Positions 23,711-31,791 are shown, counted from the stretch's first letter. The stretch: 31,791 bases of DNA from Muribaculaceae bacterium (GCA_009775195.1 VSPF01000009.1:1-31791), one strand, 5' to 3'. Notes: generated by a model not told the origin, from the letters alone. A program made the numbers and translations.

Positions 23711-25162
23711 ATGACGAAAATCACAGCAATGAGCTTGGCGGCATTTGCGTCCGCTGCAATATTGGCAGGATGCAACTCCGACACAGTGTACCCCTCGGAG
23801 GACACGTCGTCGAGCGCCGCAGTATATTCTTTCGGCTTTCAGGCCGACACAAAAGTGCTTACGGGCCTCGACTCGGTCTTTTTCTCGATAGACCTTGAGA
23901 AAGGACGTATTTTCAACGCCACGCCCCTGCCATACGGTACGCCGACCACCAAACTCGTACCCGAAATCAAACTTGTCGACGCTGTATCGTCGGTGACGCT
24001 CACCGTGAGCCGTGCCGGCCTCGCAGACACCGTATATAACTACGGCACAAACCCCAACGATTCAATCGACTTCTCGAACCCGGTACGCATGGATGTAGTA
24101 TCGGCCAACGGCCTGACCACAAGGTCGTATACAATCAATGTCAATGTCTACGACGTAAAAAGCGACTCGCTGTCGTGGGCCGAGACAGCACGCCGCGACC
24201 TGCCGTCGGCCCTCGACAAACCGGCCAGGCAGAAGACGGCATCCGACGGCAAAGCATACTACTGCCTCACACTCACAGGCAATGCCTGGTCGCTTGCCAA
24301 AGCCGACGAGCCCACAGGCAACTGGACGCTATCGACCCCTTCGCTATCAGACAAGGCCGACATAGAGTCGTTTACAGCCGCCGGCGACAAACTATATATC
24401 ATCGACAACGGCCAGCTTCTGACCTCGGCTGACGGAAACACATGGACTACGACCGGGCGCAGCTTCGACCACCTCTACGGTGCCTACGACGGTAAAGTAA
24501 TAGGCAGCGTGAAGCGCGACGGCGCATGGGTAAGTATCCTCTACCCCGGCGACAACGAATACGCCATCCCCGAAAACATGCCGGTGAGCAACACATCGCA
24601 GTTGCTCCCCCTCGATTTTGCGATGAGCGACAGCAAACAGGTAATGATGATGAGCGGCATCAAGGCCGACGGCAAGCGTACATCGGCCGTATGGGCCTTC
24701 GACGGCACGCAGTGGGCGCGTATCACCAACCGCACATTCAGCAAGCAACTGAGCGATATGACCATCATACCGTTCTATACATTCCGCACCGTAAACATCA
24801 ATACTACCAAGGAATTTGTATGTATCCTGGCCATGGGGGGCACCGACGGCACCGACGTCAACCGCACAGTCTACTCCTCGGTAGACTACGGCATGAGCTG
24901 GGTTGAAGGCGGCGACGGTATACAGCTACCGAGCTATATACCGTCGTTCTACGGGGCACAAGCCTTCGTAGCCGAATCGACGCTCACCGTTTCACGCAGC
25001 AGCCTGTGGCATGAATACGCAAACTCCCGTGCCACCATGCCGATTACCGAGTGGCAGTGCCCGTATATATACCTCTTCGGCGGCTATAATGCCGAGGGCA
25101 CATTGTCGCCCTACGTATGGCGCGGCACCATCAACCGCCTCACATTCAAACCGGTGCAATAA
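23711..25162 (+). CDS. Lipoprotein with kelch-like/beta-propeller repeats (DUF6242-like)
   Basis: The 483-aa product has a lipoprotein signal peptide ending AAILAGC (Cys near residue 20), followed by a Ser/Asp-rich tether. Residues about 35-150 look like an Ig-type or cadherin-like beta-domain. From about 160 onward short beta-propeller-like units recur, with phrases such as ADGNTWTTTGRSFDHL, DGTQWARITNRTF and DYGMSWVEGGD, which resemble BNR/kelch blades. It resembles Bacteroidota lipoproteins annotated DUF6242; I am moderately sure of that name. Function is unknown; an outer-membrane location is inferred. The ATG at 23711 sits at the right distance from the promoter; the upstream in-frame TTG is inside the -7 box. 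The stop overlaps the next ATG (TAATG). Confidence 0.8.
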   Translation: MTKITAMSLAAFASAAILAGCNSDTVYPSEDTSSSAAVYSFGFQADTKVLTGLDSVFFSIDLEKGRIFNATPLPYGTPTTKLVPEIKLVDAVSSVTLTVSRAGLADTVYNYGTNPNDSIDFSNPVRMDVVSANGLTTRSYTINVNVYDVKSDSLSWAETARRDLPSALDKPARQKTASDGKAYYCLTLTGNAWSLAKADEPTGNWTLSTPSLSDKADIESFTAAGDKLYIIDNGQLLTSADGNTWTTTGRSFDHLYGAYDGKVIGSVKRDGAWVSILYPGDNEYAIPENMPVSNTSQLLPLDFAMSDSKQVMMMSGIKADGKRTSAVWAFDGTQWARITNRTFSKQLSDMTIIPFYTFRTVNINTTKEFVCILAMGGTDGTDVNRTVYSSVDYGMSWVEGGDGIQLPSYIPSFYGAQAFVAESTLTVSRSSLWHEYANSRATMPITEWQCPYIYLFGGYNAEGTLSPYVWRGTINRLTFKPVQ

Positions 25163-25875
25163 TGCGTATCCTCCGCCACATATTATGCCACGCCACAGGC
25201 CTGCGTCTCGCTACAGCAAGCCTGTGCCTTGCATGTGCGGCGGTGGTGACGGCACAGACCGCACCTTATAAATTTGACTTCGGAGCCGAGCTCGGCATGA
25301 GCGGCTATATAGGCGACGCCAACCGCTCGAACATATTCAAGAAGCCGGGCTTCGACGGCGAACTATCGGTACGCTACATCGGCAACGCACGGTGGGCGGT
25401 ACGCGGAGTGCTGTCGACCTTCGGCCTCAGCGGCGACACGCAGGGCATGGCCGACGTGCTGCCGGGCGAAGCTACCTACAGCTTCACATCGCAAGTCTAC
25501 GAGCTCAGCGTGCGCGGTGAGTTCAACTTTTTCGCCTACGGCATCGGAGAGACCTACAAACGCCTCAAACGTTGGACACCCTATATAACCGTCGGCATAG
25601 GCGGCGCCATGGCGTCGTCGGGCGGCAACACATCGGCGGCATTTACCATACCGATGGGCTTGGGCATAAAGTTCAAACTCCGCGAACGACTCAACCTCGG
25701 TGTGGAGTTTACGATGACCAAGGCTTTTAGCGACAAATTCGACGGCCCCGATTTGGCCGATTTAAATCAAATAAAGACAGCGTTTTACAAAAGCACCGAC
25801 TGGTACTCGCGATTTACGGTCGGCATCTCGTATGAATTTGGCAAACGCTGCGAAACCTGCCACTATGTCGACTAA
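25162..25875 (+). CDS. Outer-membrane beta-barrel protein, DUF6089-like
   Basis: The 237-aa protein has a signal peptide (about residues 1-32, ending VVTAQ). It then shows alternating beta-strands ending in aromatic residues, typical of a small 8-stranded barrel: FDFGAELGMSGYIGDANRSN, WAVRGVLSTFGLSGDTQG, YELSVRGEFNFFAYGIGE, WTPYITVGIGGAMASSGG, LNLGVEFTMTKAFSDKFDGP and SRFTVGISYEFG. Composition and the GDANR and FSDKFDGP motifs match the family annotated DUF6089 that usually precedes uppS-bamA in Bacteroidota. Function is unknown; genomic linkage to BamA and UppS suggests a role in envelope assembly. It begins in the stop of the lipoprotein gene and overlaps uppS by 11 bases. Confidence 0.85.
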   Translation: MRILRHILCHATGLRLATASLCLACAAVVTAQTAPYKFDFGAELGMSGYIGDANRSNIFKKPGFDGELSVRYIGNARWAVRGVLSTFGLSGDTQGMADVLPGEATYSFTSQVYELSVRGEFNFFAYGIGETYKRLKRWTPYITVGIGGAMASSGGNTSAAFTIPMGLGIKFKLRERLNLGVEFTMTKAFSDKFDGPDLADLNQIKTAFYKSTDWYSRFTVGISYEFGKRCETCHYVD

Positions 25876-26629
25876 CACAACATATACTCTCGATATGACG
25901 CGGATGCCGTCGCATGTCGCCATCATCATGGACGGCAACGGACGGTGGGCCCAAGCCCGTGGTTACGAACGCTCGGCAGGCCATGTCGAGGGTGTCACCA
26001 CCGTGCGCCGCATCACAGAGGAAGCCTCGGCTCTCGGCATCAAGTATCTGACACTCTATACTTTTTCTACCGAGAACTGGCAGCGCCCCCAGGCCGAGGT
26101 CGACGCCCTGATGACGCTCATAGTCACCGCCATAGAGCGCGAGACCCCCGACCTGATAAAGAACAATGTGCGCCTCACCACCATCGGCGACCTCGACCGT
26201 ATGCCGTTGTTCGCAGCCGAGCGCATGAGGAAGTGCATCGCCGACACCTCGCACTGCACGGGCCTGACCCTGGTGCTTGCGCTGAGCTATTCGTCGCGCT
26301 GGGAGATAGTAAAAGCCACACGCGAACTCGCCCGGGCCGCCGCCGAGGGCAAAATCAATGCCGACGACATCGACGAGGCAATGTTTGCCTCGCACCTCGA
26401 GACGGCCTCGATGCCCGACCCCGACCTGCTAATCCGCACCGGGGGCGACATGAGGGTGAGTAACTACCTCCTCTACCAGATAGCATATACCGAGCTGATA
26501 GTGACCCCGACATACTGGCCCGACTATTCACGCGAAGACTTCCGCAACGACATTGCCGCCTACCAGCACCGACAGCGACGCTTCGGCAAGACAGGCGAAC
26601 AAGTCGCCGCGACTGAGCAAACAAAATAA
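25865..26629 (+). CDS. uppS: Isoprenyl transferase (undecaprenyl diphosphate synthase)
   Basis: This cis-prenyltransferase makes the C55 lipid carrier for peptidoglycan and glycan export. With the ATG at 25865 it is 254 aa. Catalytic D23 lies in HVAIIMDGNGRWA, followed by GHVEGVTTVRRI, TLYTFSTENWQRP and the C-terminal diphosphate-binding DPDLLIRTGGDMRVSNYLLYQIAYTEL. The family's usual SNFLLWQ reads SNYLLYQ here. Other in-frame starts exist at 25832 and 25895; 25865 gives the N-terminal length typical of relatives and an 11-base overlap with the previous gene. bamA follows after 25 bases. Confidence 0.96.
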   Translation: MSTNTTYTLDMTRMPSHVAIIMDGNGRWAQARGYERSAGHVEGVTTVRRITEEASALGIKYLTLYTFSTENWQRPQAEVDALMTLIVTAIERETPDLIKNNVRLTTIGDLDRMPLFAAERMRKCIADTSHCTGLTLVLALSYSSRWEIVKATRELARAAAEGKINADDIDEAMFASHLETASMPDPDLLIRTGGDMRVSNYLLYQIAYTELIVTPTYWPDYSREDFRNDIAAYQHRQRRFGKTGEQVAATEQTK

Positions 26630-26654
26630 TATACCGACATATCATCATCACATC

Positions 26655-29288
26655 ATGCGATTAAAGATATTTCTGCTTACATTATTAAGCCTCCTGCTTG
26701 TCGGCACCGTGCTGCCGACGCAGGCCCAGACAGCCAACGACACCATCTACAGCCCCCGTGTGCTCTACTCGGCCATGCCGCGCACATACGAGATTGCCGG
26801 TATCAGTGTCGAGGGCGCACCCAACTACGACGACTATCTCATCCTGGGCTATGCCGGCCTCAAGATCGGCGACCGCCTGACCATACCCGGCGACGACATC
26901 ACCAACGCCGTCAAGAGGCTAATGCGCCAGACCCTCTTTGCCCAGGCAAGAATCGAGCTCGAGAAGACCGTAGGCGACAAGGCTTGGCTCAAAATCGTTC
27001 TCCGCACACAGCCCCGTATAGCCGATGTCAAATATTCCGGTGCCAAGAAGGGCGAAATCAAAGACTTGCAGGAGCGCCTGCAACTCGTCAAGGGCAACCA
27101 GATTACCCAGAATATCGTTAACCGCATCGAAGATATCGTAGAGAAATACTACAAGGACAAAGGCTTTGGCAACGCGACTTGCAACGTGCGTCTGCGCGAA
27201 GACCTGTCGAACAAAAACGAGATGTTTGTCGACATCGTAATCGACAAACATGCAAAAGTCAAGGTCCACAAAATATATATCAACGGCAACCAAATCCTCA
27301 GCGACCGTGCTATAAAGCGGGCCATGAAGAAGACCAACGAGAACAACGACCTTCTCAAACTCTTCAGCCAGAAAAAATTCGTCGAATCAGATTACGAAGA
27401 CGACCTTAACCGCATACTTGACAAATATAACGAGAAGGGCTACCGCGACGCGCGCATAACAGCCGACAGCGTGGTACCTTACAACGACAACAGGGTCGAC
27501 GTATATATCGACGTAGACGAAGGCAAGCAATACTATATCAAAGACATACACTGGGTGGGCAACACCATATTCCCCACCGAGATGCTCGACGACTACCTGG
27601 GCATGAAACCCGGCGAGGTGTATAACCAGAAGATGCTGCGCAAACGCCTCAACGAGGACGACGACGCCGTGGCAAACCTCTATATGGACCGTGGCTACCT
27701 CTTCTATCAGCTCATACCCATCGAGCGCGATGTAACCGGCGACTCGGTGTCGCTCGAGATGCGCATGATGGAAGGCCCCCAGGCACGTATAAACAACGTG
27801 ATAATCAACGGCAACGACCGCCTCTATGAAAAGGTAATCCGCCGCGAGCTGCGCGTGCGCCCGGGAGCCTTGTTCAGCAAGAGCGACCTTATGCGCTCGG
27901 CACGCGAAATCGCCCAGACAGGCCACTTCAACCCCGAGACGATGGATATACAGCCGCAGCCAAACGAAGAAAACGGTACTGTCGACATCGTCTTCAACCT
28001 CGAGTCGAAAGCCAACGACCAGATAGAGTTCTCTCTCGGCTGGGGCCAGACCGGTATCATCGGCAAGCTGCAGTTGAAGTTTACCAACTTCTCAATCAAG
28101 AACCTCTTCTACCCCAGCACCTACCGAGGCATCATACCGCAGGGCGAGGGTCAGACATTCTCAATCAGTGCCCAGACCAACGCACGCTACTACCAGTCGT
28201 ACGCCATATCGTTCCTCGACCCGTGGTTCGGCGGCAAACGCCCCAACTCACTGTCGGTATCGGCCTACTATAGCCGCCAGACGGGTGTCAACAGCTCGTT
28301 CTACAACCGCCAGTGGGCATCGTCGTCGATGTGGGGTTCGGGCCTTGGCTACTATCCCGGTTACTCATACAACTACAACGACTATTACCAGAACAGCTAC
28401 GAGCAGTCGCTCGACCCCAACAAGGTGTTGCAGATGATTGGTGTCAACGTAGGCTTCGGCAAACGCCTCAAATGGCCTGACGACTGGTTTACATTCACAG
28501 CCGAACTCGGTTACAACTGGTATTACCTCAAGAACTGGGACTACCTCTACTACATGAATACCGGTACGTCTAATGCCATCGTGCTCGGCCTCACCCTCGC
28601 ACGTAACTCGATTGACAACCCCATCTACACCCGTAGCGGTTCGCAGTTCTCGCTCAACCTGCAAATCACCCCCCCGGCCCAGCTCTTTACCGGCAAACGT
28701 GACTGGCAGAAGCTGTCGGAGCAGAACACCGTGGAATCGAAGAAACAGCTCTACCAGTGGATTGAGTATTGGAAAATCCGCTTTAAATCGCGCACCTACA
28801 CCCCGCTGTCGACCAACCAGCAGTGGACGCCGGTGCTGATGACACGCTTTGACTTCGGCCTCCTGGGCAGCTACAACAAATATCTCAAGACACCGTTCGA
28901 GACATTCTATGTCGGCGGCGACGGCATGTCGGGCTCATATACCTACGCTACCGAGACCATCGCCCTGCGTGGTTACGACAACGGTATCCTCACCCCGTGG
29001 CGTCGCGAGGGCTATGCCTACACCCGCATGGGCATGGAAATCCACTTCCCCCTGATGCTGCAGCAGTCTACCACCATCTATGCGCTCGGCTTCCTCGAGG
29101 CAGGTAACGCCTGGACCTCGGTCGGCGAGTTCAACCCCTTCTCGCTCAAGCGCAGTGCCGGTGCCGGTGTGCGTATCCAGTTGCCCATGGTCGGCCTGAT
29201 GGGTATCGACTGGGCATACGGTTTCGACAAGGTCGACGGCATACGCGGCGGTTCGCACTTCCACTTCATCCTCGGCCAGGAATTCTAA
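26655..29288 (+). CDS. bamA: Outer-membrane protein assembly factor BamA
   Basis: BamA is the Omp85 core of the machinery that inserts beta-barrel proteins. The 877-aa protein has a signal peptide ending THAQA-like (VLPTQAQ, about residue 25), five POTRA domains (about 40-480) and a C-terminal 16-stranded barrel. POTRA signatures such as KVHKIYINGNQILSDRAIKRAM, GYRDARITADSV, KDIHWVGNTIFPTEML and INNVIINGNDRLYEKVI are clear. The loop-6 motif reads LRGYDNG (VRGF-type) and the last residue is Phe in HFILGQEF, a proper beta-signal. The ATG at 26655 directly precedes the signal peptide; an in-frame upstream extension overlapping uppS is rejected. It lies 25 bases after uppS. Confidence 0.97.
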   Translation: MRLKIFLLTLLSLLLVGTVLPTQAQTANDTIYSPRVLYSAMPRTYEIAGISVEGAPNYDDYLILGYAGLKIGDRLTIPGDDITNAVKRLMRQTLFAQARIELEKTVGDKAWLKIVLRTQPRIADVKYSGAKKGEIKDLQERLQLVKGNQITQNIVNRIEDIVEKYYKDKGFGNATCNVRLREDLSNKNEMFVDIVIDKHAKVKVHKIYINGNQILSDRAIKRAMKKTNENNDLLKLFSQKKFVESDYEDDLNRILDKYNEKGYRDARITADSVVPYNDNRVDVYIDVDEGKQYYIKDIHWVGNTIFPTEMLDDYLGMKPGEVYNQKMLRKRLNEDDDAVANLYMDRGYLFYQLIPIERDVTGDSVSLEMRMMEGPQARINNVIINGNDRLYEKVIRRELRVRPGALFSKSDLMRSAREIAQTGHFNPETMDIQPQPNEENGTVDIVFNLESKANDQIEFSLGWGQTGIIGKLQLKFTNFSIKNLFYPSTYRGIIPQGEGQTFSISAQTNARYYQSYAISFLDPWFGGKRPNSLSVSAYYSRQTGVNSSFYNRQWASSSMWGSGLGYYPGYSYNYNDYYQNSYEQSLDPNKVLQMIGVNVGFGKRLKWPDDWFTFTAELGYNWYYLKNWDYLYYMNTGTSNAIVLGLTLARNSIDNPIYTRSGSQFSLNLQITPPAQLFTGKRDWQKLSEQNTVESKKQLYQWIEYWKIRFKSRTYTPLSTNQQWTPVLMTRFDFGLLGSYNKYLKTPFETFYVGGDGMSGSYTYATETIALRGYDNGILTPWRREGYAYTRMGMEIHFPLMLQQSTTIYALGFLEAGNAWTSVGEFNPFSLKRSAGAGVRIQLPMVGLMGIDWAYGFDKVDGIRGGSHFHFILGQEF

Positions 29289-29307
29289 ATACAGGCAGCG
29301 ACATAGC

Positions 29308-29322
29308 AAGGTTTTAAACCTT
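29308..29322 (+). repeat. Small palindrome between bamA and the first skp gene
   Basis: AAGGTTT-T-AAACCTT is a perfect palindrome around one base, followed by TTC. A second small one, CTTATA-GA-TATAAG, lies 16 bases further on. The first could form a 6-bp hairpin with a short T-run and act as a weak attenuator. Confidence 0.35.
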
Positions 29323-29373
29323 TTCAAGCCCAAAACGTCTTATAGATATAAGAAACTCAAAAACCACAGCAAA

Positions 29374-29889
29374 ATGAAAAAAACAGCCCTTATCCTCCTC
29401 TTTGTCTTCGCCGGCATAGCCGTCGCCTCGGCTCAGAAATTCGCTATGGTAGACATGGAGTATATATTCAAGAACGTGCCTGCCTACGAGATGGCGAACG
29501 AGCAGCTCAACCAATTGTCGCAACGCTGGCAGAAAGAAGTCGAAGCCGTCGGCAAAGAGGCCGAGACCATGTATCAGAACTATCTTGCCGACAAGGTATT
29601 CCTCACCGACGAACAAATCAAGAAGCGCGAAGAAGAAATCGTGGCCAAGGAGAAATCGGCCACCGAGCTCCGCTATAAATACTTCGGGCCCGAAGGCGAA
29701 CTCTATCAGAAGCGTCAGACCCTTCTCAAACCGCTACAGGACGACGTCTACAACGCAGTTAAGAAAGTTGCCGAAGAACGCGGCTTCCAGGCCATATTCG
29801 ACCGTGCATCGGCATCGGACATCGTTTATGCCTCGCCACGTATCGACATTTCAAATGATGTGCTGGCCAAATTAGGTTATTCCAATTAA
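29374..29889 (+). CDS. Periplasmic chaperone Skp/OmpH, copy 1
   Basis: The 171-aa protein has a Sec signal peptide ending VASAQ (about residue 20), then the OmpH/Skp core. A short strand KFAMVDMEYIFKNVP leads into a long charged coiled-coil (about 40-115), a return helix KPLQDDVYNAVKKVAEERGFQAIFDR and a final strand DIVYASPRIDISNDVLAKLG. Skp-type proteins are trimeric jellyfish-shaped holdases that carry outer-membrane proteins to BamA, the gene directly upstream. It lies 85 bases after bamA; no consensus promoter is seen in the gap, so it may share the transcript. It differs clearly from the second copy and is not a recent duplicate. Confidence 0.92.
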   Translation: MKKTALILLFVFAGIAVASAQKFAMVDMEYIFKNVPAYEMANEQLNQLSQRWQKEVEAVGKEAETMYQNYLADKVFLTDEQIKKREEEIVAKEKSATELRYKYFGPEGELYQKRQTLLKPLQDDVYNAVKKVAEERGFQAIFDRASASDIVYASPRIDISNDVLAKLGYSN

Positions 29890-29903
29890 TTTAGTTAATT
29901 TTG
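29872..29903 (+). promoter_or_regulatory. Possible promoter of the second skp gene
   Basis: TAATTTTG (29896-29903) matches the -7 box; TTAG (29872-29875) at a spacing of 20 has one mismatch to the -33 TTTG. The -33 part lies inside the end of the first skp gene. Confidence 0.5.
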
Positions 29904-29935
29904 CAAAAGAGAAATAATATAAACACTAAACAGAT

Positions 29936-30460
29936 ATGTTCAAGAAACTAATCCTGGCCCTGGCTCTGGCACTGCCTATGAGCGTGATGGCTCAAAAATT
30001 CGGTGTGGTAGACACACAGGCAGTCTTTGCTGGTATGCCCGAATCTACCGAAATGCAAAAAGAAATACAAGACCTTTCAAAACAGTACGAGGACGAGCTC
30101 CAGAAACTTCAAGAGCAGGTCAACAAGCTCTATAACGACTACCAGGCTATCCAGGACGACCCCAACACCGCCCAGTCTATCAAAGAGCGCCGTATGCAGG
30201 AAATACAGGAAGCCATGCAGAAAGCCGAGCAGTTCCGCAATACCGCGTCACAGGAAATCGAGAAGGCAATCCAAGCCAAGCAGGCCCCCATTCAGGCAAA
30301 AATCAACGACGCAGTCAAGGCTGTCGGCACCGAAGGCGGCTATACCCTGATATTGCCCAACGAACCGGGTCTCTTGCTCTATGTCGGCTCAGACGTGACC
30401 GATGTCACCAAACAGGTACAGGCAAAAATTGCAAGCGTGAAAACCCCTGCGGCAAAATAA
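29936..30460 (+). CDS. Periplasmic chaperone Skp/OmpH, copy 2
   Basis: The 174-aa product has a signal peptide ending SVMAQ (about residue 20), a first strand KFGVVDTQAVFAGMPE, and a long Gln/Glu/Lys-rich coiled-coil (about 38-115). Helices EIEKAIQAKQAPIQAKINDAVKAVG follow, then the closing strand GYTLILPNEPGLLLYVGSDVTDVTKQV. This is the standard OmpH/Skp layout. The coiled-coil lacks the insertion LADKVFLTDEQI of copy 1 and the C-terminus ends in an Ala/Lys tail. Tandem skp genes after bamA are common in this phylum and may serve different client sets. A good terminator follows 23 bases after the stop. Confidence 0.92.
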   Translation: MFKKLILALALALPMSVMAQKFGVVDTQAVFAGMPESTEMQKEIQDLSKQYEDELQKLQEQVNKLYNDYQAIQDDPNTAQSIKERRMQEIQEAMQKAEQFRNTASQEIEKAIQAKQAPIQAKINDAVKAVGTEGGYTLILPNEPGLLLYVGSDVTDVTKQVQAKIASVKTPAAK

Positions 30461-30483
30461 ATAGCCAAAACTAAACATAATTA

Positions 30484-30530
30484 TGGCGCTCTGGTCATGG
30501 CTTTGCCGCAGAGCGCTATTTTCATTTTTA
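30484..30530 (+). terminator. Rho-independent terminator after the skp pair
   Basis: GCGCTCTG (30486-30493) pairs with CAGAGCGC (30509-30516), extended by flanking T-A and G-U pairs. An inner GGC/GCC lies in the loop, and the tail ATTTTCATTTTT follows. It separates the skp genes from the aldo/keto reductase. Confidence 0.88.
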
Positions 30531-30543
30531 ATCCTTACAAACC

Positions 30544-31545
30544 ATGATAGAACCACTCTACCGCGCCGACGACAGCCGCTACGACAACGGCATGAAGTAC
30601 ACCCGCGCCGGGCGCAGCGGCATATTGCTGCCGCGAGTATCGCTGGGCATGTGGCACAACTTCGGCGAGGTCGACCCGCTGCAGCGCAGCAAAGAAATAA
30701 TACACTACGCCTTCGACCACGGCGTGACATCGTTTGACCTCGCAAACAATTACGGTCCGGGCTACGGTACTGCCGAGGAAACCTTCGGCTACGTGTTCAA
30801 CAAGTCGCTGCGCCCCTACCGCGACGAAATGTTCATAGCCAGCAAGGCGGGCTACGACATGTGGCCGGGCCCCTACGGCAACTGGGGTTCGCGCAAATAC
30901 CTCTTCGCCTCGCTCGACCAGAGCCTGCGGCGCATGGGCCTCGAATATGTCGACGTGTTCTACAGCCACCGCTACGACCCCGAGACCCCTCTCGAAGAAA
31001 CACTCCAGGCCCTTGTCGACATCGTGAGACGCGGCAAGTCCATATATGCCGGCATCTCGCGCTGGCCGCTCGAGGCAACAAAGTTTGCACTGAAGTATCT
31101 GGCCGACCGCGATGTGCCATGCCTGCTGTTCCAAGACCGCTACAATATCTTCGACCGCCATGTAATCGAGTCGGGCGTACTCGAGGCGATTTCCGAGGGC
31201 GGCTGCGGCTTCGTGTCGTTCTCGCCCCTTGCACAGGGACTGCTGACAAACAAATACCTCAACGGCATACCCGAGAACTCGCGTGCGGCACGTGGCGGAC
31301 ACCTCAAGGCCGACCAGATTACGCCCGAGGTGGTAGAAAAAATCAAGGCCCTCAACGAGCTTGCCGACAAGCGTGGCGAAAGCCTCGCCCAGATGGCCCT
31401 GTCGTGGGTGCTTGCCGACAGCCGCGTGACATCGGTCATCGTAGGCGCCAGCTCGGTGGCCCAACTCGCCGACAGCCTCAGCTCGGTATCGGCCCCGACA
31501 TTCAGCGACGACGATTTGTCCCTGATTGACAAAATCGCCAAGTAA
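30544..31545 (+). CDS. Aldo/keto reductase, L-glyceraldehyde-3-phosphate reductase type (YghZ-like)
   Basis: The 333-aa protein is an NADPH-dependent aldo/keto reductase barrel. The catalytic tetrad is visible: D65 and Y70 in FDLANNYGPGYG, K101 in IASKAGYDMWPGPYG and H142 in VFYSHRYD. Family features SLGMWHNFG, SRKYLFASLDQSLRRMGLEYVD, FSPLAQGLLTNKYLNGIPE and VIVGASSVAQL are almost those of E. coli YghZ, which detoxifies L-glyceraldehyde-3-phosphate and methylglyoxal. The ATG at 30544 gives the family's usual N-terminus (RYDNGMKYTRAGRSGI). It lies 14 bases past a terminator's T-tract and no consensus promoter is seen, so expression may rely on readthrough. No strong terminator follows within 60 bases. 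Confidence 0.93.
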   Translation: MIEPLYRADDSRYDNGMKYTRAGRSGILLPRVSLGMWHNFGEVDPLQRSKEIIHYAFDHGVTSFDLANNYGPGYGTAEETFGYVFNKSLRPYRDEMFIASKAGYDMWPGPYGNWGSRKYLFASLDQSLRRMGLEYVDVFYSHRYDPETPLEETLQALVDIVRRGKSIYAGISRWPLEATKFALKYLADRDVPCLLFQDRYNIFDRHVIESGVLEAISEGGCGFVSFSPLAQGLLTNKYLNGIPENSRAARGGHLKADQITPEVVEKIKALNELADKRGESLAQMALSWVLADSRVTSVIVGASSVAQLADSLSSVSAPTFSDDDLSLIDKIAK

Positions 31546-31604
31546 ATAGGAGCAATGCACTCCGCTGATATGCCATAGACGAGGCTGTTCTTTTTAGAAG
31601 TTAT

Positions 31605-31650
31605 CTGTCCACACTGTCCACGAATAACAAAGCGTGGACAGTGTGGACAG
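31605..31650. repeat. Perfect 18-bp palindrome built from TGTCCAC repeats
   Basis: An 18-base left arm (31605-31622) and its exact complement (31633-31650) surround a 10-base A-rich spacer. Each arm contains two direct copies of TGTCCAC two bases apart, so the site has four half-sites, with a partial fifth (GTGG) after 31650. No T-tract follows, so it does not look like a terminator. It lies in an otherwise empty 246-base region after the aldo/keto reductase. Confidence 0.9.
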
Positions 31651-31723
31651 TGGAGTTAGGAGCATCTATCATATTCCAGATTAGTGCTTGTGGCAATATT
31701 TGCGAATGATTTATAGTTAAAAT

Positions 31724-31755
31724 GTTGTTAAATTTGGCAAAAATTTATAAATTTG
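31724..31755 (+). promoter_or_regulatory. Promoter reading out of the window
   Basis: GTTG (31724-31727), 20 bases, then TAAATTTG (31748-31755) fits the -33/-7 pattern with one mismatch at -33. It lies 74 bases after the palindrome and points to a gene starting beyond 31791. Confidence 0.65.
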
Positions 31756-31791
31756 CAAGGCGAAATGTAAATAAGAAATAATTATAATAAA

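Noticed and set aside
25846..25866. CxxCH heme-binding motif (CETCH) at the end of the DUF6089-like barrel
   Set aside because: A single motif in the last residues of a beta-barrel protein, with no cytochrome fold, is more simply a chance match; the bases also overlap the uppS start.
29374..30460. Two skp/ompH genes as a recent tandem duplication
   Set aside because: The two proteins differ along most of their length and in the coiled-coil region; they share only the family pattern.
31605..31650. Palindrome as a terminator for the aldo/keto reductase
   Set aside because: No T-tract follows on either strand and it lies 60 bases after the stop; its inner direct repeats suggest a binding site.

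Overview
The window is chromosomal DNA from a member of the Bacteroidota, most likely order Bacteroidales; a Muribaculaceae-like genome is my best guess but is not proven. Support comes from the promoters, which repeatedly have the form TTTG, 19-20 bases, TAnnTTTG, from the lack of Shine-Dalgarno sequences before genes, and from families and gene orders typical of this phylum (clpP-clpX-recQ, a DUF6089-like barrel before uppS-bamA, paired Skp/OmpH genes). It is mostly a core-genome region. I see no insertion sequence, prophage, CRISPR array or rRNA. No stretch longer than 300 bases lacks a gene.

Layout. Bases 1-3000 (minus strand): tRNA-Gly(GCC), an HD-domain hydrolase, cardiolipin synthase and an acidic pRiA4b-ORF-3-like protein. 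Bases 3000-6400 (plus): clpB behind a sigma-54-type promoter, then a small lipoprotein. Bases 6475-10742 (minus): tRNA-Gly(CCC), prfB with an intact programmed +1 frameshift, a diacylglycerol-kinase-family lipid kinase and a TPR protein. Bases 10870-13268 (minus): pgk, a zinc-ribbon/TM2 membrane protein and an AlkD-like protein. From 13336 to the right everything runs on the plus strand. First comes a long, tightly packed unit of clpP, clpX, recQ, a kinase/RapZ-C fusion, a MurU-like nucleotidyltransferase, an acyl-ACP thioesterase and a HAD phosphatase. Next are pgi-murI; then a lipoprotein, a DUF6089-like barrel, uppS and bamA; then two skp/ompH genes and an aldo/keto reductase. The last 246 bases hold a perfect 18-bp palindrome and a promoter firing out of the window.

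How they fit together. Two themes dominate: protein quality control (ClpB, ClpP, ClpX) and envelope construction. The envelope genes cover amino-sugar salvage (AmgK-like kinase, MurU-like, possibly the HAD phosphatase), precursor supply (Pgi, MurI), the lipid carrier (UppS), outer-membrane protein assembly (BamA, Skp/OmpH) and phospholipid synthesis (Cls, perhaps the lipid kinase and thioesterase). The most interesting single gene joins an AmgK-type amino-sugar kinase to the C-terminal domain of RapZ, the module that senses glucosamine-6-phosphate and binds RNA in E. coli. The other notable signals are the sigma-54-like promoter of clpB, the RF2 frameshift site with its internal AGGAGG, and the terminal palindrome.
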